Of a stretch of DNA of 64,000 nucleotides, positions 1 through 9,208 are shown piece after piece. The stretch comes from an uncultured Bradyrhizobium sp. (GTDB lineage: Bacteria > Pseudomonadota > Alphaproteobacteria > Rhizobiales > Xanthobacteraceae). The notes beneath the pieces are model-generated. The model saw only the letters and a program-made list of their open reading frames with translations. It was not told the DNA's origin and did not search any database. Numbering within the stretch: the stretch's first letter is position 1; each line of letters opens with the position of its first letter. A program made the translations under genes and the position numbers. The stretch spans positions 1 through 64,000 of the forward strand of contig NZ_CAKZHY010000171.1 in the NCBI RefSeq assembly GCF_936928535.1, given 5' to 3'.

Positions 1-155
1 GTGACAACCTCATTCTGGCACACTGATGCCGTAGGGGGCCGTCCACCCCATCACCCCAGGAGGAGTTGCCGGGCGAGCAGGTAACTCCGGGTCTTCGCAA
101 AACAACTGCTGCGGCGTATGGGTCCCGGCCTTCGCCGGGACGACACCGATTGCTG
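1..155. repeat. Dispersed palindromic repeat (family D), left end probably outside window
   Basis: Non-coding stretch that ends in the short palindrome GGTCCCGGCCTTCGCCGGGA at about 122-141 and contains a CACCCCAGGAGGAG core. The same layout (CCCCAGGGAGTAGTTTGG core and a GTCCTGGC..GCCAGGAC end) recurs at 9045-9179, so I call both as one dispersed element family. No convincing gene is seen between base 1 and the first gene at 264. Confidence 0.55.
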
Positions 156-263
156 GGCGCGCTGAACCCCATCCCAACGACCAACACAAATCGATGGGCA
201 TGCCCGATCTTCTTCACTAGTATCCGCGCGATTTCAAAACAGAACAATGCTGGGAGATAACAG

Positions 264-1454
264 ATGAAATCAGCACTTTTTGCCGCTGTCGCCACGTCGG
301 CTCTTTTGCTGGCCGCGCCGTCTTTCGCGCAAGGCGTCAAGATCGGCATCCTCAACGATCAGTCCGGTGTCTACGCCGATTACGGCGGCAAGTACTCCGT
401 CGAAGCTGCGAAGATGGCGATCGAGGATTTTGGCGGCGAGGTGCTCGGCCAGAAGATCGAGATGGTCACCGCCGATCACCAGAACAAGCCCGATCTCGCC
501 ACCTCGATCGCGCGGCGCTGGTATGACGCCGAGAATGTCGACATGATCACGGAGCTGACGACGTCGTCGGTCGCGCTCGCCGTGCAGGAGCTGTCGAAGG
601 AAAAGAAGAAGATCGACATCGTGGTCGGCGCGGCGACATCGGCCATCACGGGCGCCTCATGCGTGCCTTACGGCTTCCACTGGGCGTTCGACACCCACGC
701 GCTCGCGGTCGGCACCGGCGGTGCGCTGACCAAGGCCGGTGGCGACACCTGGTTCTTCCTGACCGCCGACTACGCGTTCGGCTATGCGCTGGAAAAGGAT
801 ACCAGTGAGATCGTTGCGGCCAGCGGCGGCAAGGTGCTGGGCTCGGTCCGCGTTCCGCTCAACTCGTCGGACTTCTCCTCCTTCCTGCTGCAGGCGCAGA
901 GCTCGAAGGCGAAGATCGTCGGCCTCGCCAATGCCGGTCAGGACACCACCAACTCGATCAAGCAGGCGGCCGAATTCGGCATCGTGCAGGGTGGCCAGAA
1001 ACTCGCGGGCCTCTTGATGACGCTCGCCGAGGTGAACGGTCTGGGTTTGCAGGCAGCGCAGGGCCTGGTGCTGACCGAAGGCTTCTACTGGGATCACGAC
1101 GATGCCTCGCGCGCCTTCTCCGAGCGCTTCTTCAAGCGCACCGGACGGATGCCGAGCATGATCCACGCCGGCACCTATTCGGCGACGCTGAGCTATCTGA
1201 AGGCGGTGAAGGCCGCGGGTACCAAGGACACCGAAGCGGTCGCCCAGAAGCTGAAGGAGCTGCCGGTCGACGACGCCTTCGCCAAGGGCAAGGTGCTCGC
1301 CAACGGCCGCATGGTCCACGACATGTATCTGTTCGAGGTCAAGAAGCCCTCGGAATCGAAGAAGCCGTGGGACTATTACAAGCAGCTCGCCGTCGTCCCC
1401 GGTGACCAGGCCTTCGCGACCGCCAAGGACAGCGGCTGCCCGCTGACGAAGTAA
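264..1454 (+). CDS. Periplasmic ABC-transporter substrate-binding protein, Liv (Peripla_BP_6) type
   Basis: A 396-residue periplasmic binding protein of the branched-chain amino-acid/aromatic-acid class. Residues 1-22 form a signal peptide ending SFAQ, and the mature protein opens with GVKIGILNDQSGVYADYGG, typical of type I LivK-like proteins. In rhizobia and Rhodopseudomonas such proteins bind amino acids, short acids or aromatic acids; the ligand cannot be told from the sequence. The ATG at 264 follows a GGGAG ribosome site. The next gene downstream is on the other strand and no livHMGF partner lies to the right, so within the window it stands alone; partners could lie left of the window. 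Confidence 0.9.
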   Translation: MKSALFAAVATSALLLAAPSFAQGVKIGILNDQSGVYADYGGKYSVEAAKMAIEDFGGEVLGQKIEMVTADHQNKPDLATSIARRWYDAENVDMITELTTSSVALAVQELSKEKKKIDIVVGAATSAITGASCVPYGFHWAFDTHALAVGTGGALTKAGGDTWFFLTADYAFGYALEKDTSEIVAASGGKVLGSVRVPLNSSDFSSFLLQAQSSKAKIVGLANAGQDTTNSIKQAAEFGIVQGGQKLAGLLMTLAEVNGLGLQAAQGLVLTEGFYWDHDDASRAFSERFFKRTGRMPSMIHAGTYSATLSYLKAVKAAGTKDTEAVAQKLKELPVDDAFAKGKVLANGRMVHDMYLFEVKKPSESKKPWDYYKQLAVVPGDQAFATAKDSGCPLTK

Positions 1455-1461
1455 CGCGTAG

Positions 1462-1505
1462 CGTCATTCCGGGTTCGGCGCTGGCGCGCCGCCCCGGAAT
1501 GACGG
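1462..1505. repeat. Palindromic repeat CGTCATTCCGGG..CCCGGAATGACGG (family A)
   Basis: Short inverted repeat directly after the binding-protein gene and between convergent genes. Related copies with the same CGTCATTCCGGGGC end occur at 19951-20033, 23843-23947 and 45451-45559. It may act as a bidirectional terminator here. Confidence 0.7.
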
Positions 1506-1518
1506 CTTCAGCTCCCCC

Positions 1519-1905
1519 TCACACCAACCGCACCACCACCGCCCCCAGCGCTCCCGCCCATAGCGCGATCGCGGCGATGGCCTGGATCGCAAAACCCGGT
1601 CCGCGCTTGGCGGCGGCCTGCGAATAGCCGACGAAATACACAATGCGGCCGATGATCCAGACCGCGCCGATGCCAGCAGCGACGGCATCGCTGATATAGA
1701 TCGCGAACAGCCACAGCGACGGCACGAAGATCGGCATCCACTCCAGCGTGTTCATCTGGATGCGGAAGGCGCGCTCGAAGTCCGGATGCCCTGACATCGC
1801 CGGCACCTTGACGCCGGTCTTGGTCCGCGACCGCGAGACGTTGATGCAGGTGAAGAAATAGAACGCAAGCGCCAGCAGCGTGACGAGGGCGGTGAGATGG
1901 TACAT
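1519..1905 (-). CDS. MAPEG-family membrane protein
   Basis: About 128 residues with four hydrophobic segments and the MAPEG-like stretch around residues 45-62 (SGHPDFERAFRIQMNTLEW), which contains the conserved RxxxNxxE pattern of glutathione-S-transferase-like membrane proteins. Family members are integral membrane enzymes of eicosanoid and glutathione metabolism in eukaryotes; the bacterial role is usually unknown. I start at the ATG at 1905 because the reading frame further upstream is hydrophilic, arginine-rich and overlaps the neighbouring gene's end. It is transcribed in the same direction as the lipocalin-like gene, about 86 bases upstream of it on this strand. Confidence 0.8.
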   Translation of the reverse strand: MYHLTALVTLLALAFYFFTCINVSRSRTKTGVKVPAMSGHPDFERAFRIQMNTLEWMPIFVPSLWLFAIYISDAVAAGIGAVWIIGRIVYFVGYSQAAAKRGPGFAIQAIAAIALWAGALGAVVVRLV

Positions 1906-1991
1906 GGCGGAATTCCCCAAAAGCGTTTTCAAGCGAAGTGGATACCGGTTCGCGTGAAGAAAACGCGTCAAACAAGAATACAGGTCGCGCC

Positions 1992-3074
1992 TCAATAACC
2001 GGTCAGCTCGAGATAGCCAACGCCGTCATGGGTGCCGGCGAAGCTGATCGGGCCTTCCCAGTAGGAAAAGCCGGTCCCCATCCACGCGCTGGGATTGAGT
2101 GGCTTGCAGGAAATCGAGAACGAGCGCGAGGGAATCGCGATCTGCCATTCCACCGGCAGCTTGCGGCCTGCAACCTCCGTTGTGGCTTTCGGGGTCATCT
2201 GGATATCGCGACCCGCAATCATCTGCGTCTCGCCCGCGGCGCTGATCCAGTTGCCGAACGGGTAATCCTTGCCGTCCTTCTGGCGCAGCCGGTACAGCAT
2301 CAGCTTGTCGCCCGAGGACAGATGCAGCGACAACCAGTCCCAGCCGGTCTGATCGGTGTCGAGCGGCTGGCTGCTCCATTCGCGGTCCATCCAAGCCTGG
2401 CCGGAGACATCGACCTGGATGTCGTCAATGGTGAGCGTGCCGCGGGCGCGGTAGAACGGCTGACTGTAATAGTAGGACGCCTGCCCGCGCTCGGACTTTC
2501 GGCTGTAGCCGCCGTCGCCCTGCAAGACCACGGGGCGATCGGCCGCCAGCGTCAGCGCGTAGCTGAAATCGGTGCCTGACGCCTTCAGCGTCACCGGCGA
2601 CAGCGTGCGATCGTCGGTGCGTTCACCACCCTTCATCTTCCAATCATCGATCCACGCCGCGAACGGCTTTGCCTCGACGTTGGCCTCGCCGATGCCGCCG
2701 CGTGAACACAGCTCGTTGAAGCGGTGGGTGTCGGCACGCGTCACCGCGGCATGCGCCATCCAGATCTGCTGATTGGCCCAGCCCTCGCCTTGCGGTCCCG
2801 GCCGCGCCGCCTGGCGGAACAGCGTCCATTGCAGTCCGCAAGCAGCGCCGCTGCTGTCGACGAGGTTTGCCGTCAGGTACCACCACTCGATGCGAAAATC
2901 CGGATGCGGCCCGTGATCGGCAGGGAAGATGAAGACTTTTCCGGGCGTGACCTTCGCAAAGCCATTGGCCGTCTCGCCAAGCCCGGCATAGCCTTGCGCG
3001 CCGGCGCGGCGCGCAAGCGCGAGCGCGGCGATGCCGCCGGCAAACGCTCGCCGGGATATCCGATCAGCGCTCAT
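1992..3074 (-). CDS. AttH/CrtC-like secreted lipocalin-fold protein
   Basis: About 360 residues. The N-terminus has a twin-arginine-like signal (ISRRAFAGGIAALALA). The mature part carries the family hallmarks PADHGPHPDFRIEWWYLTANL (near residues 53-72) and DWLSLHLSSGDKLMLYRLR, known from AttH and carotenoid 1,2-hydratase (CrtC)-like two-lobed lipocalins, often annotated as predicted secreted hydrolase. The ATG at 3074 overlaps the last 11 bases of the permease gene, showing translational coupling; an in-frame TTG at 3080 is less likely. Co-transcription with an ABC ATPase and FtsX-type permease matches the known att-type arrangement, where the lipocalin is thought to handle the lipophilic cargo. 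No carotenoid gene is nearby, so a carotenoid role is unlikely. Confidence 0.85.
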   Translation of the reverse strand: MSADRISRRAFAGGIAALALARRAGAQGYAGLGETANGFAKVTPGKVFIFPADHGPHPDFRIEWWYLTANLVDSSGAACGLQWTLFRQAARPGPQGEGWANQQIWMAHAAVTRADTHRFNELCSRGGIGEANVEAKPFAAWIDDWKMKGGERTDDRTLSPVTLKASGTDFSYALTLAADRPVVLQGDGGYSRKSERGQASYYYSQPFYRARGTLTIDDIQVDVSGQAWMDREWSSQPLDTDQTGWDWLSLHLSSGDKLMLYRLRQKDGKDYPFGNWISAAGETQMIAGRDIQMTPKATTEVAGRKLPVEWQIAIPSRSFSISCKPLNPSAWMGTGFSYWEGPISFAGTHDGVGYLELTGY

Positions 3075-5526
3075 TGGCAAACACCTTGACGAGGGTCGCC
3101 GGCTGCATCCGTGCCAGCCGCAATACCGGGAGCAGCGCTGCCAGCAGCGAGGCGATCAGTGCCACCGCAACCAGCTCGACCAGTTGCAGCGGAAAGACAT
3201 GGAACGGCAGGCGCCAGCCGAACGCTTTCACATTCACGATCGCAATCAGGCACCACGCCACCAGCAGCCCGAGCGGCACCGCGAGCAGCGAGGTGAACAG
3301 CGCAACCGACAGCGTCTTGGTCAGCTCGATCGCGGCAAGGCGCGGCCGGGTGATGCCGATCGCCCAGAGCGGCGCAAGCTGCGGCAGGCGTGAGTTCGCC
3401 AGCGTCAGGAGGCTGGTCAGGAGCGCGATGCCGGCGACGCCGAGCGTGAAGGCATTCAATGCCGACGTCACCGCAAAGGTGCGGTTGAAGATGCGGATCG
3501 ATTCCGCCTTCACCGTCGCCTGATCGGCCACGGCGCGGTCGTCGAGCGCGAACTGCTTCTGCAAGGCCGCGATCAGGCCGGGGATCTTGTCGCGCGGGAC
3601 AATCAGCCCAATCCGTGTCTGCGGCGTCTGCGGAAACTGGCGGATCAGCGCCGCGACATTCACCGCGAGCTGGCCCTTGGGATTGCCGTAGTCAGCATAG
3701 ATGCCGACGATGTCGAGCTCCCAACTCCCGCCTGGCGCCGGCACGTCGATGACGTCGCCGACGCGGACATTGAGGCGGCGGCTGAGCTGCTCGCTGATGA
3801 AGGCGGCATTGCCGGGCACCAGTTGCATCCAGGCACGCGGCGCGGTCTCCAGCAGCGGCCAGCGCTCCCGATAGAGCGGGTGATCGGGCAGGCCGAGCAA
3901 CTCCACCGGCTGGCCGTCGACCTGCGTCTCCGCGCGCCCGCCCGCGAGGATTGCCTGCACCTCGCTGCGGTCCTTCAGCCAGTTGCGGATCGCGACCGCC
4001 TGCGAATTGTCGGCGGCGCTGATATAGACGTCGGCGGCGAGACGCCCGTCGAGCCAGCCGACAAAGGTGCGGCTGAATGTCTCCACCATGGTGGACACCC
4101 CGACATTGACTGACAGCGCCAGCAGCAGCGCCATCAGCGCCAGCGACAATCCGGAGAGCTGCTGCCGGCTGTCGGCCCAGAACCACAGGGCCAGCGGCCC
4201 GCGTGCGAGACGTTGGCCCGCGAGCAGCAGCATCTCGAGCAAGGCCGGCAGGATCAGCGCCGCGCCGAGCATCAGCGCCGCCAGCACGCCGAAGCCGGTG
4301 ATCAGCGATTGTCCGTAATGAAGCAGCAGCAGCGCGACCGCGAGCACCGCGCAGGCGGCGGCGCTCTGTACGACCAGCCAGCGGCGCTGCCGTTGCTGCC
4401 AGGCCCGCGGCTGCGCGGTCGCCAGCACCGGCATCCTGATCGCCTTGACCAGGCTGGTCGCGGCCGCGACGATCGCGCCGGCCACGCTGATGCCGATCCC
4501 GGCGAGCCACCATTCGGGCCGAAGCGTCAGCTGCCCCGGGATCTGCGCGCCATAGAGCCCGCGCAGCGACGCCGCGACATCAGGCAAAAGCGCCGCCGCG
4601 ATCACATAACCGCAGACAAGGCCGATCAGCCCGGCGACCAGCGCCAGCGCCACCAGCTCGACAACCAGCACTGAATTGACCAGCCGCGCCGAGGCGCCGC
4701 AGGCGCGCAAAGTGCGCAGCATCGGCAGGCGCTGTTCGAAGGCGAGGCCGACGGCAGAGTTGACGATGAACAGACCGACGAAGAACGACAGCAGGCCGAA
4801 GGCGGTGAGGTTGAGATGGAAGCTGTCGGTGAGACGCTCCAGCTCGGTCTCCGCACTTGGCTCGACGCGCTTCAACGCGTCGCCGACGACGCTTTGCAGC
4901 GGCGCGGGCTTGCCTTTCGCCTTGCCGATCAGAAGCCGCGAGACCTGATCCGGCTTGTTGAGCAGCCGTTGCGCCACGCCGATATCGACCACCAGCACGT
5001 CGGGCACGAGCTCCGCCTGCACATGCAGCGGTGGCAGTTTTGCGCCGCTGCTGATCGATGGCGTCGCACCTTCGCCCTCGTGCAAATCGCCCAGTGTCTC
5101 CCGCGCCACCAGCGTCTGGCCGGGCGCGGCGACGAAGCTGCCGAGGTCGGCGGCCCCGAGGCGCGGTGCATTGCCGACGTCGACAGGCAGCGTCACCGGC
5201 TCGATGCCGAGCAGCCGGATCGAACGCCCGTTGATCTGAACCCGGCCTTCCAGTACCGGCGAGACCGGCCAGCCCGCGCGGCGGAGCTTGACGAACAGCT
5301 CTTGCGGGAAGGTCGCCGCACTGGGCGAGATCAGCGTCGCCGTGCGCACGCCGCCGAAGGTCGCGGCCGCGCGATCATAGGCGCTGCGGGCCTGCTGGTT
5401 GATCGCCTGCACGCCGCTCCACAGCGCGGTCGCGGCGATCAGCCCGATCAGGAGCGTCGCGAACTGCATCCTGTGCCGTCGCCAATGGCTCAGCAGCACC
5501 GCCAGCACCCACAGCGCGCGCCTCAT
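3064..5526 (-). CDS. FtsX/MacB-type ABC transporter permease (YbbP/AttF-G like)
   Basis: An 820-residue inner-membrane protein. One membrane segment lies near residues 20-38, followed by a large extracytoplasmic domain. A first FtsX block of membrane spans lies at about 250-370, more spans at about 390-480, a second periplasmic domain follows, and a C-terminal FtsX block ends with LRLARMQPATLVKVF near the terminus. This is the fused long-permease form seen in YbbP-like systems that extract lipids or lipoproteins rather than import solutes. Its ATG overlaps the ATPase stop by four bases (ATGA) and its own stop overlaps the lipocalin start, so the three genes form a tightly coupled operon. Confidence 0.9.
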   Translation of the reverse strand: MRRALWVLAVLLSHWRRHRMQFATLLIGLIAATALWSGVQAINQQARSAYDRAAATFGGVRTATLISPSAATFPQELFVKLRRAGWPVSPVLEGRVQINGRSIRLLGIEPVTLPVDVGNAPRLGAADLGSFVAAPGQTLVARETLGDLHEGEGATPSISSGAKLPPLHVQAELVPDVLVVDIGVAQRLLNKPDQVSRLLIGKAKGKPAPLQSVVGDALKRVEPSAETELERLTDSFHLNLTAFGLLSFFVGLFIVNSAVGLAFEQRLPMLRTLRACGASARLVNSVLVVELVALALVAGLIGLVCGYVIAAALLPDVAASLRGLYGAQIPGQLTLRPEWWLAGIGISVAGAIVAAATSLVKAIRMPVLATAQPRAWQQRQRRWLVVQSAAACAVLAVALLLLHYGQSLITGFGVLAALMLGAALILPALLEMLLLAGQRLARGPLALWFWADSRQQLSGLSLALMALLLALSVNVGVSTMVETFSRTFVGWLDGRLAADVYISAADNSQAVAIRNWLKDRSEVQAILAGGRAETQVDGQPVELLGLPDHPLYRERWPLLETAPRAWMQLVPGNAAFISEQLSRRLNVRVGDVIDVPAPGGSWELDIVGIYADYGNPKGQLAVNVAALIRQFPQTPQTRIGLIVPRDKIPGLIAALQKQFALDDRAVADQATVKAESIRIFNRTFAVTSALNAFTLGVAGIALLTSLLTLANSRLPQLAPLWAIGITRPRLAAIELTKTLSVALFTSLLAVPLGLLVAWCLIAIVNVKAFGWRLPFHVFPLQLVELVAVALIASLLAALLPVLRLARMQPATLVKVFANER

Positions 5527-6206
5527 GCGATCCGCCCCGCATGGAGAACGATGTGGCGGTCGAGCGTGCCGGCCAGATGTAGGCTGTGCGTCACCATCAG
5601 GAAGCCGCAGCCGGTGCGTGCGACGAGGTCGCGCGTCAGCGCCAGCACGTCGTCGGCGGTGGCTTCATCCAGATTGCCGGTCGGCTCGTCCGCGAGCAGC
5701 AGCGACGGCTTGGTCGCCAGCGCCCGGCCGATGGCGACCCGCTGCTGTTGGCCGCCTGATAATTGCTCGGGATAACGCTTGAGCAGACCGTCAAGCCCGA
5801 GCCGCTCGACCAGCTCCCTGGTCCAGGCCGCATCATGCCGGCCGGCGATGCGCGCCTGGAAGGCGAGATTGTCCGCGACCGACAGGCTCGGGATCAAATT
5901 GAACTGCTGAAACACGAGGCCGATCCGGTCGCGGCGCAGCTCGGCGCGGCCCGCATCCGCCAGCTTCGTAACCTCGGTCTCTTCCAGCCGGATGGTGCCG
6001 CCATCGGCGGCGTCGAGCCCGGCGATCAAATGCAACAGCGTGCTCTTGCCGCTGCCGGATTCGCCTGTGAGCGCGACGCGTTCGCCCGCCTTGAGGTCGA
6101 GATCGACGCCGCGCAGCACATGCACGGGTTCGCCGGCCGAAGTGAAGGTTTTGGAGAGGTTTCGGATGCTGAGCAAGATCTGTGCGCCGGACGGAATTAA
6201 CTGCAT
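5523..6206 (-). CDS. ABC transporter ATP-binding protein, LolD/YbbA type
   Basis: About 227 residues with every ABC signature: Walker A GESGSGKST, Q-loop VFQQFNLIPSLSVADN, signature LSGGQQQRVAIGRAL, Walker B SLLLADEPTGNLDEAT and the switch histidine in MVTHSLHLA. The QFNLIPSLSVADN and PTGNLDE forms are typical of the LolD/MacB/YbbA branch, which pairs with FtsX-like permeases. I prefer the ATG at 6206 over a GTG four codons upstream. It is the first gene of the ATPase-permease-lipocalin operon. Confidence 0.92.
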   Translation of the reverse strand: MQLIPSGAQILLSIRNLSKTFTSAGEPVHVLRGVDLDLKAGERVALTGESGSGKSTLLHLIAGLDAADGGTIRLEETEVTKLADAGRAELRRDRIGLVFQQFNLIPSLSVADNLAFQARIAGRHDAAWTRELVERLGLDGLLKRYPEQLSGGQQQRVAIGRALATKPSLLLADEPTGNLDEATADDVLALTRDLVARTGCGFLMVTHSLHLAGTLDRHIVLHAGRIA

Positions 6207-6321
6207 GCTGCGTAGCACACTTGCTGAGGAAATGCCGGGGTTGCGTTGCCGATCAAGCCGTTGTTAGCTCCCAAGACGGCCAAATCAAAAGTGCCGACAA
6301 TAAAGACATGCGGGGAGAATG

Positions 6322-7659
6322 ATGAGCGCTCAGGGAACGCCGTCCGCGGCGGCTACGACGGCAGCGGGATCCAAGGCAACGCCGAAGGGCGCCTGGACCG
6401 TCACACTTCTCCTGTTTTGCTTCATGGTCGTGAACTTCGCGGACAAGATCGTTGTCGGCCTCGCCGGCGTGCCGATCATGACCGACCTGAAGCTCGAGCC
6501 TGCGCAATTCGGTTTGCTCGGCTCCTCGTTCTTCTTCCTGTTTTCGATCTCGGCCATCGTAGTCGGTTTCATCGTCAACAAGGTCGCGACGCGCTATGTG
6601 CTGCTGACCCTGGCGGTGATCTGGGCGCTGGCGCAGTTTCCCATGGTCGGCGCCGTCTCCTTCACCACGCTGCTGATCTGCCGCATCGTGCTCGGCGCGG
6701 GCGAGGGCCCGGCCGCCGCGGTGGCGACGCACGCCATCTACAAATGGTTCCCGGACGAGAAGCGCACGCTGCCGACCGCGGTTCTGACGCAAGGCTCGGC
6801 CTTCGGCGTCATCCTGGCCGTGCCGGCGCTGAACTGGGTCATCGTCAATCACTCCTGGCACTATGCGTTCGGCGCGCTCGGCGTCGTCGGCCTGATCTGG
6901 GTCTGTGCCTGGCTCGCGCTCGGCCAGGAAGGTCCGCTCGAGGACACGCAGGCGCTCGCGGCCACCGAAGCGAAAATTCCCTACGTCCGGCTCCTGACCT
7001 CGCGCACCTTCCTCGGCTGCGTGCTCGCGACCTTCGGCGCCTATTGGGCGCTGTCGCTTGGCCTGACCTGGTTCACCGCGTTCATCATCACCGGTCTCGG
7101 TTACTCGCAGCAGCAGGCCGGCTTCATCTCGATCATGCCCTGGGTGTTCGGTGCCACGATCGTCATCCTGACCGGCTGGATCTCGCAGGTCATGATGGTG
7201 CGCGGCTACACCACGCGCATCTCGCGCGGCGTGCTCGGCTCGGTGCCGTTGGTCATCGGCGGCCTGATCCTCGCGGTTATGCCGCATGTTTCGGGTGCGG
7301 GGCTTCAGCTTGCGCTGCTTGTGGTCGGCTCCGGCCTCTGCGGCGCGATTTACGTTGTCTGCCCGCCGATGCTCGGCGAGTTCACGCCGGCCTCGCAGCG
7401 CGGCGCCATCATCGCGATCTACGGCGCGCTCTACACGCTCTCGGGCATCATCGCGCCCTACGTCATGGGCAAGGTGATCCAGGGCGCCGGCTCCGTGCTT
7501 GACGGCTACATGACCGGCTTCACCATCAACGCCGTGATCATGATCGGCTCCGGCGTCATCGGTTTGCTGCTGCTGTGGCCGAACACGGAAAAGGCAAGGC
7601 TGACGGGTGGTGCGGCCCCACGCCAAGCCGGCCTGAAGCGCGCGGTGTCGCCGACGTAA
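6322..7659 (+). CDS. MFS transporter, anion:cation symporter (ACS) type
   Basis: About 445 residues with twelve predicted membrane spans. After a short Ala/Thr-rich N-terminus the first span contains NFADKIVVGLAGVPIM, the usual ACS-family opening (sugar acid, phthalate and tartrate carriers); GAGEGPAAAVATHAIYKWFPDEKR in the loop after span 4 is also characteristic. The ATG at 6322 sits four bases after GGGGAG; an ATG three bases earlier is possible. The gene is divergent from the ABC operon. Substrate not predictable. Confidence 0.88.
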   Translation: MSAQGTPSAAATTAAGSKATPKGAWTVTLLLFCFMVVNFADKIVVGLAGVPIMTDLKLEPAQFGLLGSSFFFLFSISAIVVGFIVNKVATRYVLLTLAVIWALAQFPMVGAVSFTTLLICRIVLGAGEGPAAAVATHAIYKWFPDEKRTLPTAVLTQGSAFGVILAVPALNWVIVNHSWHYAFGALGVVGLIWVCAWLALGQEGPLEDTQALAATEAKIPYVRLLTSRTFLGCVLATFGAYWALSLGLTWFTAFIITGLGYSQQQAGFISIMPWVFGATIVILTGWISQVMMVRGYTTRISRGVLGSVPLVIGGLILAVMPHVSGAGLQLALLVVGSGLCGAIYVVCPPMLGEFTPASQRGAIIAIYGALYTLSGIIAPYVMGKVIQGAGSVLDGYMTGFTINAVIMIGSGVIGLLLLWPNTEKARLTGGAAPRQAGLKRAVSPT

Positions 7660-7710
7660 GGGGGCTGAAGAGGCAGACGCTGCCCGGCCGGGACGACATT
7701 GAGTTTGTAA

Positions 7711-8919
7711 CTATGCCCTGGCTTGCGTCTTCCGTTCCGTGAACGGCGACAGCACCACGGTCGCGACCATGAAGATCACCGACGCCCCGAATACCCAATG
7801 CGGCGCGCTCTGGTCCATGATCCAGCCGAACAGCAGCGGCGAGACGATACCGCCGAGATTGAAGCCGGTGGAAACGATGCCGAAGGCGCGCCCGGCAGCA
7901 CCCGGAGGCGCGGCGTTGCGCACCAGCATGTCCCGCGACGGCGCGATCACGCCGGAGAGGAAGCCTGCGGTCGCCATCGTCGCGGTGAGCGCCCAGGCGG
8001 GCAGGGTGACCAATGCGATCAGCAGCACGATTGCTGCATTCGCGGCAAAGCAGGCGGCAGCGACATAGCCATGGCGCTCGGTGTGGTCGGCGAGGAAGCC
8101 GCCCGCGAGCACGCCCACGGCGCTGCAGCCGAGGAACGCGGTCAACGCCACGTTCGCGACGGAATAGGTTGCGCCGTAGCCGCTCATCAGCGCCACCACG
8201 CCGAAATTATTGATGCCGGCCACCGACAGGCTGAGCAGCATGAACAGCGCGGTCAGCGTGATCAGTGCCGGCGTGATGACGGTCTGCTTCGGCAGAGCCG
8301 CATTGCCGGCCTTCGCCTTGTGCGCGCCCGCATCGGGAATGCTCATCGCCACCAGCAGCAGCGCCACCAGCACACCGATCGCGCCCGAGGCGAGCAGCGC
8401 ACCGACGCCGCCGGACACCGCGATCAGCGCCGCGACGATCGCCGGCGCAACGGCGCCGCCAAAATAGCCGGCAAAGGTGTGCACCGAGAACGCGCGGCCC
8501 ATCCGCGCCTCGTCCATGTGCTCCGCGAGGATCGCGTAGTCGGCGGGGTGATAGACGCTGTTGGCAAGCCCGAGCAGCACCGTGCAGGCGATCAGCGAGG
8601 CGTAGCTCAGATGCAGGCCAAGCATAACAAGCGCGAATCCGCCGAGGGTCAGCCCGCCGAGCAAAATCTTGCGCGCACCAAAATGGTCGACGAGATAGCC
8701 GGTCGGTGCCTGCGTCAGGCCGGAGACCACTGCCGACACGGTCAGCGCGAAGCCGAGCTCGACATAGCCGACGCCGAGCTGAGCTTTCAGGAACGGGAAC
8801 AGCATCGGCAGGACCAGCAGGTGGAAATGGCTGACCCAATGCGCGATCGAAATCCCGGTCAGCGTGCGCAGCGCGCTGTCCGCCTTGCCCTGTTGCGGTG
8901 CGGCGAGAACGTCGACCAT
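7711..8919 (-). CDS. MFS transporter, Fsr (fosmidomycin-resistance-like) type
   Basis: 402 residues and twelve predicted spans. HWVSHFHLLVLPMLFPFLK in span 1, SVYHPADYAILAEHM after span 4 and the DHFGARKILLGG loop resemble the fosmidomycin-resistance/Fsr branch of MFS exporters. Convergent with the preceding MFS gene across a 51-base gap. The real substrate is unknown and drug resistance should not be assumed from family alone. Confidence 0.85.
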   Translation of the reverse strand: MVDVLAAPQQGKADSALRTLTGISIAHWVSHFHLLVLPMLFPFLKAQLGVGYVELGFALTVSAVVSGLTQAPTGYLVDHFGARKILLGGLTLGGFALVMLGLHLSYASLIACTVLLGLANSVYHPADYAILAEHMDEARMGRAFSVHTFAGYFGGAVAPAIVAALIAVSGGVGALLASGAIGVLVALLLVAMSIPDAGAHKAKAGNAALPKQTVITPALITLTALFMLLSLSVAGINNFGVVALMSGYGATYSVANVALTAFLGCSAVGVLAGGFLADHTERHGYVAAACFAANAAIVLLIALVTLPAWALTATMATAGFLSGVIAPSRDMLVRNAAPPGAAGRAFGIVSTGFNLGGIVSPLLFGWIMDQSAPHWVFGASVIFMVATVVLSPFTERKTQARA

Positions 8920-9208
8920 TGCAGTTCCGTTTCAGTCCCTGGAAGCGCGCAAACTATCGGGGTGTCAGGTTATTTGTCCATGAACGCAGGCGCATGGCAG
9001 GTAGTGCGGGTGGGGGCGTAAGGGGCGGAAAAATGGCCCCACATCGTCGTCCTGGACAAGCGTAGCGCAGATCCAGGACCTATTACCCCAGGGAGTAGTT
9101 TGGCGAAGATTCGTGGATGGCAGCCCGCGGCACCACGCCTCCCTGGGGTGATTGGTCCTGGCTTTCGCCAGGACGACGGCGGAGCGAGTGGTCAGCGTCG
9201 CCGCCGAC
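8920..9208. other. Intergenic stretch with a family D repeat
   Basis: No gene is seen. The part from 9045 to 9179 is an inverted-repeat element (GTCGTCCTGG at the left, CCAGGACGAC at the right) related to the one at the left edge of the window. The first ~120 bases presumably hold the promoter of the leftward MFS gene, without a clear consensus. Confidence 0.6.
9045..9179. repeat. Dispersed inverted-repeat element (family D)
   Basis: Ends are GTCGTCCTGG and CCAGGACGAC, complementary to each other, with a CCCCAGGGAGTAGTTTGG core. It shares both core and end motifs with the element at 1-155. Confidence 0.7.

Noticed and set aside
7723..9021. 432-codon open frame on the plus strand
   Set aside because: Antisense to the Fsr-like MFS gene; composition dominated by Arg/Gln/His.
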